Below, piece after piece: positions 43,797 to 52,838 of a stretch of DNA of 64,000 nucleotides. The translations under genes were made by a program, and so were the position numbers. The stretch spans positions 62,001 to 126,000 of the forward strand of contig JAOAIJ010000019.1 of NCBI GenBank assembly GCA_026414765.1. The letters are read 5' to 3'. Source of the stretch: Clostridia bacterium (GTDB lineage: Bacteria > Bacillota > Clostridia > Acetivibrionales > DSM-27016). Position 1 is the stretch's first letter, and every line of letters begins with the position of its first letter. The notes under the pieces were generated by a model. The model had not been told where the DNA came from. It was given only the letters and a program-made list of their open reading frames with translations, and made no database searches.

Positions 43797-44942
43797 TTAC
43801 ACAAAGGTTTTATAATTGGCATTCCTGCTATATCTGTAGACTGCTATGAGGAAGAAGGCCAGTGAAAAGGCAAGCAGTATGGAGAGATTGATAAGGACAC
43901 TGTAGAAACTGCTTCCGGCTTGGAGCTTTGATATTGCATCAAGAGCCCACTTCTGAGGTATGAAATTGGCCAACTTTTGCATGAAATCCGGCATTACGTC
44001 TATCGGCCACATACAGCCGCCCAGAAGGCATGATGGGAGTACAACCAGGTTCTGTATTATATTTGTCTGTGTTGTGCTTTCTGCAAACGAGGTAATCATC
44101 ATGGATATTGCCACTGCTGTAATCCCAAAGACTCCCATTATAAGGAGAAGCTGCCCGAGGGGTATGTACGGTTTCATTCTCAGAACCCCTATTGCTATAA
44201 TAAGTACCATTGATATTTGAGTGAAGACAATTGCAAAATTTGATATTGCATTTCCAAATATATAGTTTTTGGCTTTTACAGGGGCAGAACATATTCTGTA
44301 ATATGTCCTTGTTCTCTTTTCCATAAGGATGCAATCAGAAACAACTCCTGTACCTATCATCATAAACATGATAAGAAATCCCAGACTTTGTGAAGTTGTT
44401 CTCTTGCTTTTGTATTGGTCTTCAAGTTGTGTTACCTTCAGTATAAAACTATCTTCCTTAAGCGCCTTATACATTTTGTCAAAGCTGTCCCTATCACCTT
44501 TTGCTGCTGAAGCTATATCTTTAATATTACGGACGAATATTTCAACATAATTTTCAACCCAGCTTGTGGCTTCCTCACCTTTTATGGAAACCAGCTGCAC
44601 TTTGTTCAACGTATTATTATGTATGTTTTGTGTAAAATTCGCGGGAATTCTCAGCACACAATCCACTTTCCCTTTCAGGATATTCTCGTTTACCTGATGG
44701 TCTTTAAGTGAGATTACTTCAAACTTTTCCTCGGAGGATATTGATTTGACTAAATCGGTGGCTATGGTGCCTGTATCCTTGTTGACTATACCTATATTTA
44801 TTGGCTTACTTCCTGTACTGCTGTATATGGAAAGAGATATCAGGGTTGTGACTATGGGCAAAACCAGGCAGAAGGCGATGACAATTTTATGTCTAAATAG
44901 TATTTTAAGAGTATTTCCCGCCAGGATTAATGTATTTCTCAT
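43797..44942 (-). CDS. ABC-2 type permease (LnrN-like)
   Basis: A 381-aa membrane subunit of an ABC exporter. It has one N-terminal membrane segment (about 17-40), a large extracytoplasmic domain (about 45-185, INIGIVNKDTGTIATDLVKS), then five membrane segments in the C-terminal half with the ABC-2 signatures KRTRTYYRICSAPVKAKNYIFGNAISN and VVLPSCLLGGCMWPIDVMPDFMQKLANFIPQKWALDAI. It is the last gene of the kinase-regulator-ATPase-permease-permease set. Its ATG shares one base with the stop of the upstream permease (TAATG), implying coupled translation and a heterodimeric channel. Confidence 0.9.
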   Translation of the reverse strand: MRNTLILAGNTLKILFRHKIVIAFCLVLPIVTTLISLSIYSSTGSKPINIGIVNKDTGTIATDLVKSISSEEKFEVISLKDHQVNENILKGKVDCVLRIPANFTQNIHNNTLNKVQLVSIKGEEATSWVENYVEIFVRNIKDIASAAKGDRDSFDKMYKALKEDSFILKVTQLEDQYKSKRTTSQSLGFLIMFMMIGTGVVSDCILMEKRTRTYYRICSAPVKAKNYIFGNAISNFAIVFTQISMVLIIAIGVLRMKPYIPLGQLLLIMGVFGITAVAISMMITSFAESTTQTNIIQNLVVLPSCLLGGCMWPIDVMPDFMQKLANFIPQKWALDAISKLQAGSSFYSVLINLSILLAFSLAFFLIAVYRYSRNANYKTFV

Positions 44943-46060
44943 TATTTCACTGCCTCCTTTCTAAGAGCAAAGGATGTAATTATGATAAATGCGCCGGCCA
45001 GAGAAAGATTAATAAGTATTGCAGATTGCATATAGCTGAAGCTGCCGGTATATATTACCTGGAAAATGGCCTGATTGATCCATTTCAACGGCGAAAGATT
45101 CGATAAAGCAGACATTATACTTCCAAAGTTGTCGGTTGGAACAAAACCACCACCAAGCAGAACCATAAAAGGAATTATCAGATTCAATAAATTTACCAAG
45201 AATCCTTCGTCCTTTGTTCCATAGGCAAATACTACTCCAAAACTGATGGCAAAGATCGTTTCGACGGCCATTAGGACCAGAACTGCCCATATATGAGAGC
45301 CCCAGTAAGTTTTAAGCACATATTTGCTGAACAGTACAACTACGATAAATTGAAAGAAGGTGACAGAGAATAACCCAATGATTTTTCCGATCAGTATTTC
45401 GTAGCCTTTCACAGGGGTGCATGCAATTCTGTCTGCGGTTTTCCTGGTTCTCTCACTCTTTATTGACCACAGGGAGGAAACTGAAGTATACATTATTATC
45501 ATGGTCAGCATGGTAACTGCATAAAAATCCAGGGCACGGCGCTTCTTTTTGTCCCCAAGGGAAACAACCTCTACCGGACTGCTCCCGGTATCTGACTTTT
45601 CCAGTATTTGCGGATTAACTTTTGCAATCTGATATGCGGCATTGTACCTTTGTATAAAGCTTCCTGCTATTGCCTCAACAAGATTTGCCTGATCTGCATA
45701 TCTTTCGTTTTTGTATATTTCTATAGTACCGCTGTCTTTTTCAAACTTTATATAGGAGGAATACTTTGTATCCTTTACCCCATCTATTCCTTCCTGTTCT
45801 TTTGATGTCCGGACAAAAGAAATATCCAGTTTGCCGGAGGCTTTTACAAACTTTATTAACTCAGCCGACAGTTGACTGTTTTCTTCATCTGAATAAATAA
45901 CCTTGATATCCTTAAAAACTTTTGAAGTATCAAAGCTTCCGGAAAGGCCATATCCGAGAATAAGCATCATTACTATAGGGAGAAGCAGCATAAGTACCAT
46001 TGTTTTAGGATATTTGACCGTATGTAGGATTTCTTTTTTTAGTATATTGAAAATATTCAT
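44942..46060 (-). CDS. ABC-2 type permease (LnrM-like)
   Basis: A 372-aa paralogue of the next gene product with the same plan: membrane segment (about 20-40), extracytoplasmic domain (VIYSDEENSQLSAELIKFV), then five segments with SERTRKTADRIACTPVKGYEILIGKIIGLF and LLGGGFVPTDNFGSIMSALSNLSPLKWINQAIFQVIY. Two such half-permeases plus one ATPase form the exporter. It starts 13 bases after the ATPase stop. In the Bacillus linearmycin locus the two permeases are likewise adjacent and at the end. The substrate here is unknown. Confidence 0.9.
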   Translation of the reverse strand: MNIFNILKKEILHTVKYPKTMVLMLLLPIVMMLILGYGLSGSFDTSKVFKDIKVIYSDEENSQLSAELIKFVKASGKLDISFVRTSKEQEGIDGVKDTKYSSYIKFEKDSGTIEIYKNERYADQANLVEAIAGSFIQRYNAAYQIAKVNPQILEKSDTGSSPVEVVSLGDKKKRRALDFYAVTMLTMIIMYTSVSSLWSIKSERTRKTADRIACTPVKGYEILIGKIIGLFSVTFFQFIVVVLFSKYVLKTYWGSHIWAVLVLMAVETIFAISFGVVFAYGTKDEGFLVNLLNLIIPFMVLLGGGFVPTDNFGSIMSALSNLSPLKWINQAIFQVIYTGSFSYMQSAILINLSLAGAFIIITSFALRKEAVK

Positions 46061-46073
46061 GTCAACCTTCCTC

Positions 46074-47009
46074 CTAGTCTCTTAACTTTCTTCCGGTTAG
46101 ATTCAGGAAGACTGTTTCGAGGTTTGGCACCTTGCTTTCTATATTCCTGATAGGAATCCCTGCGTCTGTAAAGTATTGAATAATTTTATCCAGGTTGATG
46201 ACTTCCTTCATGCTATTGACTTTAATAGTGTTTTCGTCAACCTCAATACTCTTGACTCCTTTAATTTTTTTCAATTCGTTTTCATCAATGTTGTTTATAG
46301 AGTCTATAGTTACCCAGACACTGCTTGTGTCGGTAATGATTGATTCCAGTTCTTCCTTGGTTCCTTCGGCAATAATCTTTCCGTGATCCAATATAGCTAT
46401 TCTGGAGCATATTTCTTCAACCTCTTCCATGTAGTGGCTGGTGTATATTATGGTACAGCCCATTTTATTAAGCGTTTTAACTGACTTAAGTATATGGTTT
46501 CTTGACTGAGGGTCTATACCTACAGTAGGCTCATCCATAATAATCAATTTAGGTCTGTGGGCCAAAGCACATGCTATATTCAGCCTTCTTTTCATACCGC
46601 CGGAAAACTTGCTTGGCAAATCCCTGGCTTTATCTCCAAGACCTACAAAATCCAGTGCCTCCAATACTCTCTGTTTTAGTAAAGAGCCTTTCAGTCCGTA
46701 AAGGCTTGCAAAAAACTTAACATTTTCAAAAGCGCTAAGATCTTCATATATGGCTAAGTCCTGAGGTACAATGCCTACATTTTTTTTAGTCTGTATAGGG
46801 CTCTTTACTATATCCTGGTCTAAGATAAATATGCTGCCTTTATCTATGGACAGGAGCCCGCACATCATGTTAATTGTGGTGCTTTTGCCTGCGCCGTTCG
46901 GGCCTAACAGACCATATATTTCACCTTCATCGATTTCCAGGGTTATGTTGTCTACTGCTGTTACATCATCAAACTTTTTTGTGAGGTTTTCAATTTTAAC
47001 TACCTTCAT
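46074..47009 (-). CDS. ABC transporter ATP-binding protein (LnrL-like)
   Basis: A 311-aa ATPase subunit. It shows Walker A GLLGPNGAGKSTTINMMCG (about 35-53), the Q-loop GIVPQDLAIYEDLSAFENVKFFASLYGL, the signature LPSKFSGGMKRRLNIACALAH, Walker B KLIIMDEPTVGIDPQSR and the switch His in IIYTSHYMEEVEEICSRI. A C-terminal extension of about 90 residues is typical of drug-exporter ATPases of the DrrA type. It is followed at 13 bases by the first permease. A stem-loop lies between the response regulator stop and this gene, so it probably has its own, regulated promoter. Confidence 0.93.
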   Translation of the reverse strand: MKVVKIENLTKKFDDVTAVDNITLEIDEGEIYGLLGPNGAGKSTTINMMCGLLSIDKGSIFILDQDIVKSPIQTKKNVGIVPQDLAIYEDLSAFENVKFFASLYGLKGSLLKQRVLEALDFVGLGDKARDLPSKFSGGMKRRLNIACALAHRPKLIIMDEPTVGIDPQSRNHILKSVKTLNKMGCTIIYTSHYMEEVEEICSRIAILDHGKIIAEGTKEELESIITDTSSVWVTIDSINNIDENELKKIKGVKSIEVDENTIKVNSMKEVINLDKIIQYFTDAGIPIRNIESKVPNLETVFLNLTGRKLRD

Positions 47010-47099
47010 AAGTTGTTATTCCTTTCTGCATCGTAAAGTTTTCTGCCTATATTTATATGATAAAGAAAAGAAATCTCCGTTTTTAGTCCATAAGGTCAT

Positions 47100-47134
47100 A
47101 AAAACGATATGACTAAAGTCATATCGTTTTTAAA
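47100..47134. terminator. Stem-loop between the two-component genes and the ABC genes
   Basis: AAAAACGATATGAC (47100-47113) pairs perfectly with GTCATATCGTTTTT (47118-47131) around TAAA. On the minus strand it follows the response regulator stop and ends in a T-run, so it should stop or reduce read-through from the kinase-regulator transcript into the exporter. Confidence 0.82.
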
Positions 47135-47146
47135 CCTGCATTCTGA

Positions 47147-47779
47147 CTATAACCTGCCGCCGTTAAGATAGTAGATAGCTATCTGGGTTCTGTGCTCAAG
47201 GCCGGTCTTATTAAGCACAGATGTGATATAGTTCTTGACTGTACCCTCTGATATGTATAATTTTCCTGAAATTTCCCGGTTTGAGAGGCCTTTGGAAATA
47301 AGCTCCATAATCTCCAGTTCCCGATCTGAAAACATTGACTTATCCAGCTTGCTGCTGCTAACGGTATTTAACCCTTCCTTTATCTTATCCATTACGATAT
47401 CCTGCATTACCGTATTTCCGCCATATACCATCTTTATTGCATCTTTGATTTTATCAGGAGGGTTATTCTTCAGAAGATAACCTCTTACTCCATTTCTTAC
47501 TGCAGTGGTGATAAATTCATCATCATCAAAAGTAGTAAGAATCAGGGGTTTTACGGAAGTCTTTTCGCATATCTCCCGGGCTGCCTGAACTCCATTCATT
47601 ACCGGCATCCGGACGTCTAGCAGAGCAACATCTATTTTTTCTCTCAGGCATAGCTCTAAAGCTTTAAGCCCGTTGTCAACACAATCTACAATTTCAAAGT
47701 CCCCGTCCATTCCCAGTATTATTTTCAGGCCATCTCTGATTAATGCATCATCATCCGCGATTAACAATCTGATCGGCAT
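47147..47779 (-). CDS. Response regulator, NarL/LuxR family (LnrK-like)
   Basis: A 210-aa regulator: receiver domain with the acidic pocket IRLLIADDDALIRDGLKIIL, phospho-acceptor Asp in VALLDVRMPVMNGVQAAREI and Lys in GVRGYLLKNNPPDKIKDAI; then a LuxR-type helix-turn-helix (about 145-205, FSDRELEIMELISKGLSNREISGKLYISEGTVKNYITSVLNKTGL). AAGGAGG lies 6 bases before the ATG. It overlaps the kinase gene by 29 bases. It probably activates the ABC genes that follow. Confidence 0.94.
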   Translation of the reverse strand: MPIRLLIADDDALIRDGLKIILGMDGDFEIVDCVDNGLKALELCLREKIDVALLDVRMPVMNGVQAAREICEKTSVKPLILTTFDDDEFITTAVRNGVRGYLLKNNPPDKIKDAIKMVYGGNTVMQDIVMDKIKEGLNTVSSSKLDKSMFSDRELEIMELISKGLSNREISGKLYISEGTVKNYITSVLNKTGLEHRTQIAIYYLNGGRL

Positions 47780-48902
47780 GTTTTCCTCCTTCTATAGGCA
47801 GCAGGGTTATTATGGAGAAACCTTTAGAACCGTCTGTGATAATTTTTCCTCCTATACCCTCACTTCGCTCTTCCATACCCGCTATGCCAAGCCCCTTTTT
47901 TATTTTTGCAGCTCCTACGCCATTGTCCCGTATTTCTGCCTTAATAAATTTATTTAGTACTTCAATATGTACTGTTACCGTACTTGCGTTAGAATATTTG
48001 ATTGTGTTTGTAAGAGCTTCCTTTATATTTTCGTAAATTATTTTCCACTGAACATAAGAAATTTGTTCCAGGTTTCCCTTGTGAAGAAGATTGGACTTTA
48101 TTTTGCTGTTGACCGTAAATTCCTCCAGGAGCAGTTTCAGCCTGTTGACTCCCAGCTGCTCTGAAACTGGTTTTATATTTCTAAGTGTAGCTCTTATACT
48201 TTCCATACCATCGCGCAAAGTATTTATTACACTCTGTAATATTTCCCGGACTTTATTGTTATTTTCCTGGATATGACTGTACTCAACCAATAATTTAGCA
48301 GCCTCAAGCTGCATAAGGCTTCCTGAAAGTGAATGTCCGATTTTATCGTGTATTTCCTGCGCTATCTTGTTTCGTTCTTCAAGCTGCGAAGAATACTTTA
48401 GCTGTTTTTCATATTCCGCTTCCTTGTTAAGCTTGTCATGCAGAGAATGGTTTTTTTCCTTCAGGGAATCTGTTTCTGCGGTAAGATAGGTTATTTTTTT
48501 ATGTGAATTATAGGACAAAACATATATAAGAAAGCCGAAAACAGATATCAATACATACTCCGCCACCAGTCCTCTTCCCGCAGTGAAAGCGCCTGCGACC
48601 AGTACGGTTACAGTTAACCACATATTTTCTCTGTGCTTATATATAAGTTCTATAATATTTATAGGTAATAGAAGAATAAACAATGGATTGACGTAAAAAA
48701 AGCATCCCATAACAGATATTATGGAAAAAATCAGAAGGCTGGTTTTTAAGTTGCTGGATTTAAATACATGGTAAGCCATATTAATAATTACAAATATCAG
48801 AATACACAAAATAACTGGAGTTATATTGCTGGTATGGCTGCTAAATTTGATTGCACAATATATTATAAGAGTAAGTTTGCTTAAAACGATCCAGTTTTCC
48901 AT
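47751..48902 (-). CDS. Sensor histidine kinase, DesK/NarL-partner type (LnrJ-like)
   Basis: A 383-aa membrane kinase. Residues 1-140 contain about five membrane segments with no large external loop, as in intramembrane-sensing kinases. A coiled coil follows (about 145-180). HisKA_3 has the phospho-acceptor in EERNKIAQEIHDKIGHSLSGSLMQL (about 184-208). HATPase_c has NIKEALTNTIKYSNASTV and RDNGVGAAKIKKGLGIAGMEERSEGIGG. This architecture pairs with NarL-type regulators, which it overlaps. It heads the five-gene exporter set; the lack of an external domain suggests it senses membrane damage or a membrane-inserting compound (inference). Confidence 0.92.
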   Translation of the reverse strand: MENWIVLSKLTLIIYCAIKFSSHTSNITPVILCILIFVIINMAYHVFKSSNLKTSLLIFSIISVMGCFFYVNPLFILLLPINIIELIYKHRENMWLTVTVLVAGAFTAGRGLVAEYVLISVFGFLIYVLSYNSHKKITYLTAETDSLKEKNHSLHDKLNKEAEYEKQLKYSSQLEERNKIAQEIHDKIGHSLSGSLMQLEAAKLLVEYSHIQENNNKVREILQSVINTLRDGMESIRATLRNIKPVSEQLGVNRLKLLLEEFTVNSKIKSNLLHKGNLEQISYVQWKIIYENIKEALTNTIKYSNASTVTVHIEVLNKFIKAEIRDNGVGAAKIKKGLGIAGMEERSEGIGGKIITDGSKGFSIITLLPIEGGKHADQIVNRG

Positions 48903-49013
48903 CCAAGTGCCCCGTTTGTTTTCATGTTTTTAAGTTTTATATCTCATAACATCATATTAACAAAACTTACTAGGGTGGGCAATAACTTTCACTTACAATA
49001 TTCTTTCTGCTTA

Positions 49014-49829
49014 TCAGCCTAAAGCAACATCCAGTACCATCATAAGCGCGAATCCCAGCATTGCGCCTACAGTTGCAATATCAGTATTCCCGGATAATTG
49101 GGACTCAGGGATTAACTCTTCGATTACCACATATATCATTGCACCTGCTGCAAAAGAGAGTGCAAAGGGTAATATAGGCTGTATAAAAAAGACAGCAGCT
49201 GCTCCTACCACCCCTGCAACCGGTTCAACAAGGCCTGACATTTGTCCGTACCAGAAGCTTCTTAGCCTTGAAAAGCCTTCACGCCGAAGAGGCACTGATA
49301 CAGCAGCTCCCTCAGGAAAATTTTGGATACCAATACCAATTGCTAATATGACCGCCCCCGCAAGAGAGGCTGAGGGCATGCCTGAAGCAGCGGCACCAAA
49401 GGCAACACCTACAGCAAGACCTTCAGGGATATTATGCATTGTAATAGCGAGTACCAGCAAAATACTCCTATGCCAGCCGGTTTTTATTCCCTCCGCTTTG
49501 TCAGTCGGATATTCCAAATGAAGATGAGGAAGGAGCTTATCAACAAGTTTGAGAAAGAAGCCGCCCATAAGAAACCCTGTCAAGGCAGGCAACCATGAAG
49601 GCAAATCTGATTTTTCCGCAAGTTCAATAGAGGGGGAAAGCAGCGACCAAAAGCTTGCTGCTATCATAACGCCTGCAGCAAAGCCCAACATGCAGTCAAG
49701 AACTTTCCTGTTAATGCTCTTAAATGCAAATACCAGCGAAGCACCCAGAGCGGTAAGAAACCAGGTGAAGCATGTAGCTATAAGAGCATTTACTATGGGG
49801 GAGGAATTCCTTAAAAATTCTAAAGACAT
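49014..49829 (-). CDS. ZIP-family divalent metal transporter
   Basis: A 271-aa membrane protein with about eight segments, importing zinc or related metals. The two metal-binding helices are clear: [16 protein letters not shown] (HxxxE) and [19 protein letters not shown] (QNxPE). [37 protein letters not shown] is the conserved C-terminal region. It has the short cytoplasmic loop ([13 protein letters not shown]) with two His. The start at 49829 has AAAGGAGA upstream; a frame extends 10 codons further without a site. It stands alone between the LnrJ-like kinase and the DUF2935 gene. Confidence 0.9.
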   Translation of the reverse strand: MSLEFLRNSSPIVNALIATCFTWFLTALGASLVFAFKSINRKVLDCMLGFAAGVMIAASFWSLLSPSIELAEKSDLPSWLPALTGFLMGGFFLKLVDKLLPHLHLEYPTDKAEGIKTGWHRSILLVLAITMHNIPEGLAVGVAFGAAASGMPSASLAGAVILAIGIGIQNFPEGAAVSVPLRREGFSRLRSFWYGQMSGLVEPVAGVVGAAAVFFIQPILPFALSFAAGAMIYVVIEELIPESQLSGNTDIATVGAMLGFALMMVLDVALG

Positions 49830-50208
49830 ATATTCTCCTTTCCGGTTCTGATTATACAATTATGTTTTTACAACCAATAAATTATTTTATATACAATATA
49901 CCACCTAAATTTCATCTTTAATCCATATTTTAGTTTAGACGAGTCCGCAGTAACGGATTATCGTTTCCCTTTTTATTTATGCTGCATATAATGCAATAGA
50001 GCCAACTGCGAAAAATACTTAAGCTGGAGGCCTAGCTGATGCGTTGTGCCGGATAAGTCTTATTAATGGGGCTAAACGGTAGGAGAATATGTTCAGCTTA
50101 TTGGATTTTTCAGGTTAGCAAAACAGGTTGATTTATAAACACGAAGGATCGGGTTTATTTTGTATTTTTATCAAAAACATGATTGTATAATTTATGGGGG
50201 GGTATTTT
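49830..50208. other. Gap between the ZIP and DUF2935 genes with a candidate structured RNA
   Basis: Within 49999-50080 several helices can form on the plus strand. CAAC-GCG (50003-50010, with a bulged T) pairs with TGCGTTG (50040-50046). AGCC (50000-50003) pairs with GGCT (50070-50073). GCCG (50048-50051) can pair with CGGT (50077-50080), crossing the AGCC/GGCT helix as a pseudoknot. AGGAG and a 9-codon frame (ATG at 50090) follow. Helices are short, so chance is possible. The flanks are AT-rich and empty. Confidence 0.35.
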
Positions 50209-50973
50209 ATGTTGAGTCCAGTTGAGGAATTGAGGTTTTGGACTGCAATAATGAGAGATCATGGTGAATTCATGCTGATTTCACTATCGTCGAGAGAACA
50301 GGACGCCATCAGGACTGCATACTACTATAGAAACTCATTTGCTGTATTGCATGAAGAAATAAAAAAATACTTGGATAAGCCGGATGCGCCTGAGATTTCA
50401 ACATTGGCAAACAACAGTATTCCGCTCCTGACGGGCTTTATTAACTTCAAGCAGATTTTATTAAGGCGGCTGCTGGAATGCAATATGGAAATTAGCCTTC
50501 CACCTACATTTTTAAACCATATGATAAATGAAGCAATGGAGTTTTTTAAAGTATTAAGCATGCTTATGTCACCAATACCGGTAAGCGATGTGATGGAAAA
50601 CATATATCTTCATAAAGTATGGCTGCCGGATGCTGCAGGACATGCGGCTTCTATTGCTGCAGAACTCGACCCTGTAGAAAAAATGCTGATTAAAGAAGCA
50701 GAAGAGTTTGAAAAATGCTTCAACTGCCTTTTTATTAAGGCTGATGAACTGGGGAAAATGCTTGAACGCACAGGACTTGACGATGGTACTTTGAAGCATT
50801 TGAATGAGGAAGTAAGAATTAAGATAGAGGAATTTATAAACTTCCTGGAGAGGATATATAAACTCAGAGAGCAGTGTAAAGTACTGGGTACACTGAAACC
50901 GCTTATACCCTTCCATATGATGAGAGAAGAAAATTATTATCTTGCCCGGGTAAAGAATGTTCAGAGCAAATAA
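50209..50973 (+). CDS. DUF2935 family helical protein
   Basis: A 254-aa protein that is helical almost throughout. It has two related halves of the kind seen in DUF2935: LSPVEELRFWTAIMRDHGEFMLISLSSRE near the N-terminus and LHKVWLPDAAGHAASIAAELDPVEKMLIKEAEEFEKCF from about residue 135. Regularly spaced Glu and His residues (E..FW...M.DHGEF and W..DAAGHA) suggest a ferritin-like or haemerythrin-like four-helix metal site; this is inference, and no function is established for the family. ATG 50209 follows GGGGGGG by 6 bases, better than the ATG inside that run at 50194. It is transcribed alone. Confidence 0.82.
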   Translation: MLSPVEELRFWTAIMRDHGEFMLISLSSREQDAIRTAYYYRNSFAVLHEEIKKYLDKPDAPEISTLANNSIPLLTGFINFKQILLRRLLECNMEISLPPTFLNHMINEAMEFFKVLSMLMSPIPVSDVMENIYLHKVWLPDAAGHAASIAAELDPVEKMLIKEAEEFEKCFNCLFIKADELGKMLERTGLDDGTLKHLNEEVRIKIEEFINFLERIYKLREQCKVLGTLKPLIPFHMMREENYYLARVKNVQSK

Positions 50974-51046
50974 CTTGGAGTCCGGGAACGATTTTGAGAG
51001 TATGGCTGATAAATGCGCTAAAAACATGTTTGATAAATTGTCATAC

Positions 51047-51072
51047 AGCCTGGCTGTTTTACCAGGGCTTTT
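51047..51072 (+). terminator. Probable terminator after the DUF2935 gene
   Basis: AGCCTGG (51047-51053) pairs with CCAGGGCT (51062-51069) with one bulged G, followed by TTTTA. The remainder of the gap to 51277 is AT-rich and empty. Confidence 0.5.
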
Positions 51073-51277
51073 ACACAAGTATTGTATTGGCCTTTTATTT
51101 TTAGTTTTCCAACAATATATTGATAAAAATTTGTGAAGATATGAATGCATTTTGCAAAGTATGTAAATCATACTGAGTAAATGTACTGATATTTGTTTTT
51201 TTGAAAAAATGTGTGGCAAATGTATTAACTAAAATGAATACTTATTGAGAAAATGAAGTAAGAAGTTGGTGATTTGT

Positions 51278-51745
51278 ATGAATATTATTGATTTGGCTTT
51301 GCAGTTTAATGATTTGGAATGGGCGAAGAAATTGACTGAGCAGGAAAGGCATCAGGAAGAACCGGTTAATGAAGAAAACATAGTGACTATTTTTGATAGG
51401 AATTCCATTGCGCTAGAGAACATTGTTACACAATACGCAGTTAAAGAAAAAGATGGTATCAGAGCTTTTAATATAAATTCTATGTATGATAGAAATGAAG
51501 CAGATTTGATTCTTACGGAAACTCCCCCATATAACCTTGGAGATGTCGTCAAATACTATATACCTACAAAGGAAGAGCTAACCTATATGAGGGGAATGGT
51601 CAACGGATATCATATGGGTTACCGTGATGCATACAGTAAGGTAAACAGAGAGTATGCACTATTGTATACTGTAGGCAAAAAGCCGGAGAATAAAAAAGTT
51701 AAAAATACGGTCAAGGAAAAAAAGAACAAAAAAAATCAATTGTAA
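51278..51745 (+). CDS. Conserved-looking protein of unknown function
   Basis: A 155-aa soluble protein I do not recognise. The N-terminus is acidic and helical (MNIIDLALQFNDLEWAKKLTEQERHQEEP), the centre reads TETPPYNLGDVVKYYIPTKEELTYMRGMVNGYHMGYRDAYSKVNREYALLY, and the tail is strongly basic and low-complexity (KKVKNTVKEKKNKKNQ), suggesting nucleic-acid or membrane contact. ATG 51278 follows a weak GGTGAT; a TTG four codons earlier is possible. Codon use looks like its neighbours. It ends in a strong terminator before mazG. Confidence 0.6.
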   Translation: MNIIDLALQFNDLEWAKKLTEQERHQEEPVNEENIVTIFDRNSIALENIVTQYAVKEKDGIRAFNINSMYDRNEADLILTETPPYNLGDVVKYYIPTKEELTYMRGMVNGYHMGYRDAYSKVNREYALLYTVGKKPENKKVKNTVKEKKNKKNQL

Positions 51746-51778
51746 AAAGCGAAGAGGAATTGAAAGAAATATTTCATT

Positions 51779-51838
51779 ATAAGATACTGCAGGGGGCAAA
51801 TTTGATGTAATCCCTCCAGCAGTATCTTATTTGTCTTT
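51779..51838 (+). terminator. Terminator after the unknown gene
   Basis: ATAAGATACTGC (51779-51790) pairs perfectly with GCAGTATCTTAT (51819-51830), with an inner AGGG/CCCT extension, followed by TTGTCTTTCTT. Confidence 0.75.
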
Positions 51839-51963
51839 CTTCGTAGTGACGCTTTCCTTTATAGATATGAGAATATAACTATGGTACTCTTTCTACTTTT
51901 TGGATACAATAGTAATGTTTATCCGTATCAAAAACCAATAATATGTAAATGGGAGATGGTGCT

Positions 51964-52779
51964 ATGTTAAAGGACAAATATTCTTTTTCGGATTTGATTG
52001 ATATTATGGCATTATTAAGAAGCGGGTCAGGGTGTCCCTGGGATAGGGAGCAGACCCATGACAGCCTGAAAAAGTATTTTATAGAGGAAACTTATGAGGT
52101 TTTGGAGGCAATTGACTTGAGAGACAGGGACAAGCTTTGTGAGGAGCTTGGCGATGCGCTCCTGCAGGTAGTATTTCATGCACAGATTGCCACAGAGCAG
52201 GGGAACTTCGACATAAATGATGTAATCACAGGTATTTGCCGTAAACTTATTTCCCGGCATACACATGTTTTCGGAGAAGATAAAGCAGATACCCCGGATG
52301 AGGTTATAGGCAACTGGGAGGCTAATAAAAAGAAGGAGAAGGGAATTAATAGCCAGACAGGAGTATTGAAGGATGTACCCAGTAATCTGCCTGCCCTGAT
52401 GAGGAGCTATAAAGTACAACAAAAAGCGGCACAGGTAGGCTTTGACTGGGATAATATAAAAGATGTGTTTAATAAGGTAAATGAGGAAATAAATGAGCTA
52501 AAAGATGTATACGAAAGTGAAAATATGGAAAGAATAACTGATGAGATAGGAGATGTATTCTTTTCTCTTGTTAATCTATCAAGATTCCTTAAAATTCAGC
52601 CTGAATTGGCTTTAACAGGGACAATAAACAAGTTTATCAGGAGATTTGAATATGTCGAGCAAGAAAGCATCAAAGCGTGTAAAAAACTTGAAGAAATGAG
52701 TCTTGCTGAAATGGATGTATTATGGGAAAAAGCAAAACTCCATTTTTCAGAAAGTAATAAAAAAAGCGAACAATTATAA
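51964..52779 (+). CDS. mazG: Nucleoside triphosphate pyrophosphohydrolase MazG
   Basis: Hydrolyses nucleoside triphosphates to monophosphates, including aberrant dNTPs. Its 271 aa carry two MazG domains: the first with [29 protein letters not shown] and [15 protein letters not shown] (EExxE and ExxD), the second with [13 protein letters not shown] and [19 protein letters not shown]. In Bacillus the equivalent YabN is fused to an N-terminal tetrapyrrole-methylase domain; here only the MazG part exists, as in Escherichia coli. ATG 51964 follows GGGAGATGG; an ATG five codons earlier overlaps that site. It starts the mazG-hup-rqcP-yabP-yabQ-divIC series. Confidence 0.94.
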   Translation: MLKDKYSFSDLIDIMALLRSGSGCPWDREQTHDSLKKYFIEETYEVLEAIDLRDRDKLCEELGDALLQVVFHAQIATEQGNFDINDVITGICRKLISRHTHVFGEDKADTPDEVIGNWEANKKKEKGINSQTGVLKDVPSNLPALMRSYKVQQKAAQVGFDWDNIKDVFNKVNEEINELKDVYESENMERITDEIGDVFFSLVNLSRFLKIQPELALTGTINKFIRRFEYVEQESIKACKKLEEMSLAEMDVLWEKAKLHFSESNKKSEQL

Positions 52780-52782
52780 TTA

Positions 52783-52816
52783 AATTGCAAATTGTCAGTA
52801 AATTATTGTCAATTGC
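52783..52816. repeat. ATTGTCAATTGC-type repeat between mazG and hup
   Basis: AATTGCAAATTGTCAG followed closely by ATTGTCAATTGC repeats the words found twice before spoIIID (24223-24307). It is partly palindromic. Function is unknown. Confidence 0.35.
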
Positions 52817-52838
52817 TTTAACAAAGGGAGGAAAAACA

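Noticed and set aside
49999-50080. Known cobalamin, c-di-GMP or THF riboswitch
   Set aside because: None of the invariant core sequences of these classes is present, so only an unclassified candidate structure is reported.
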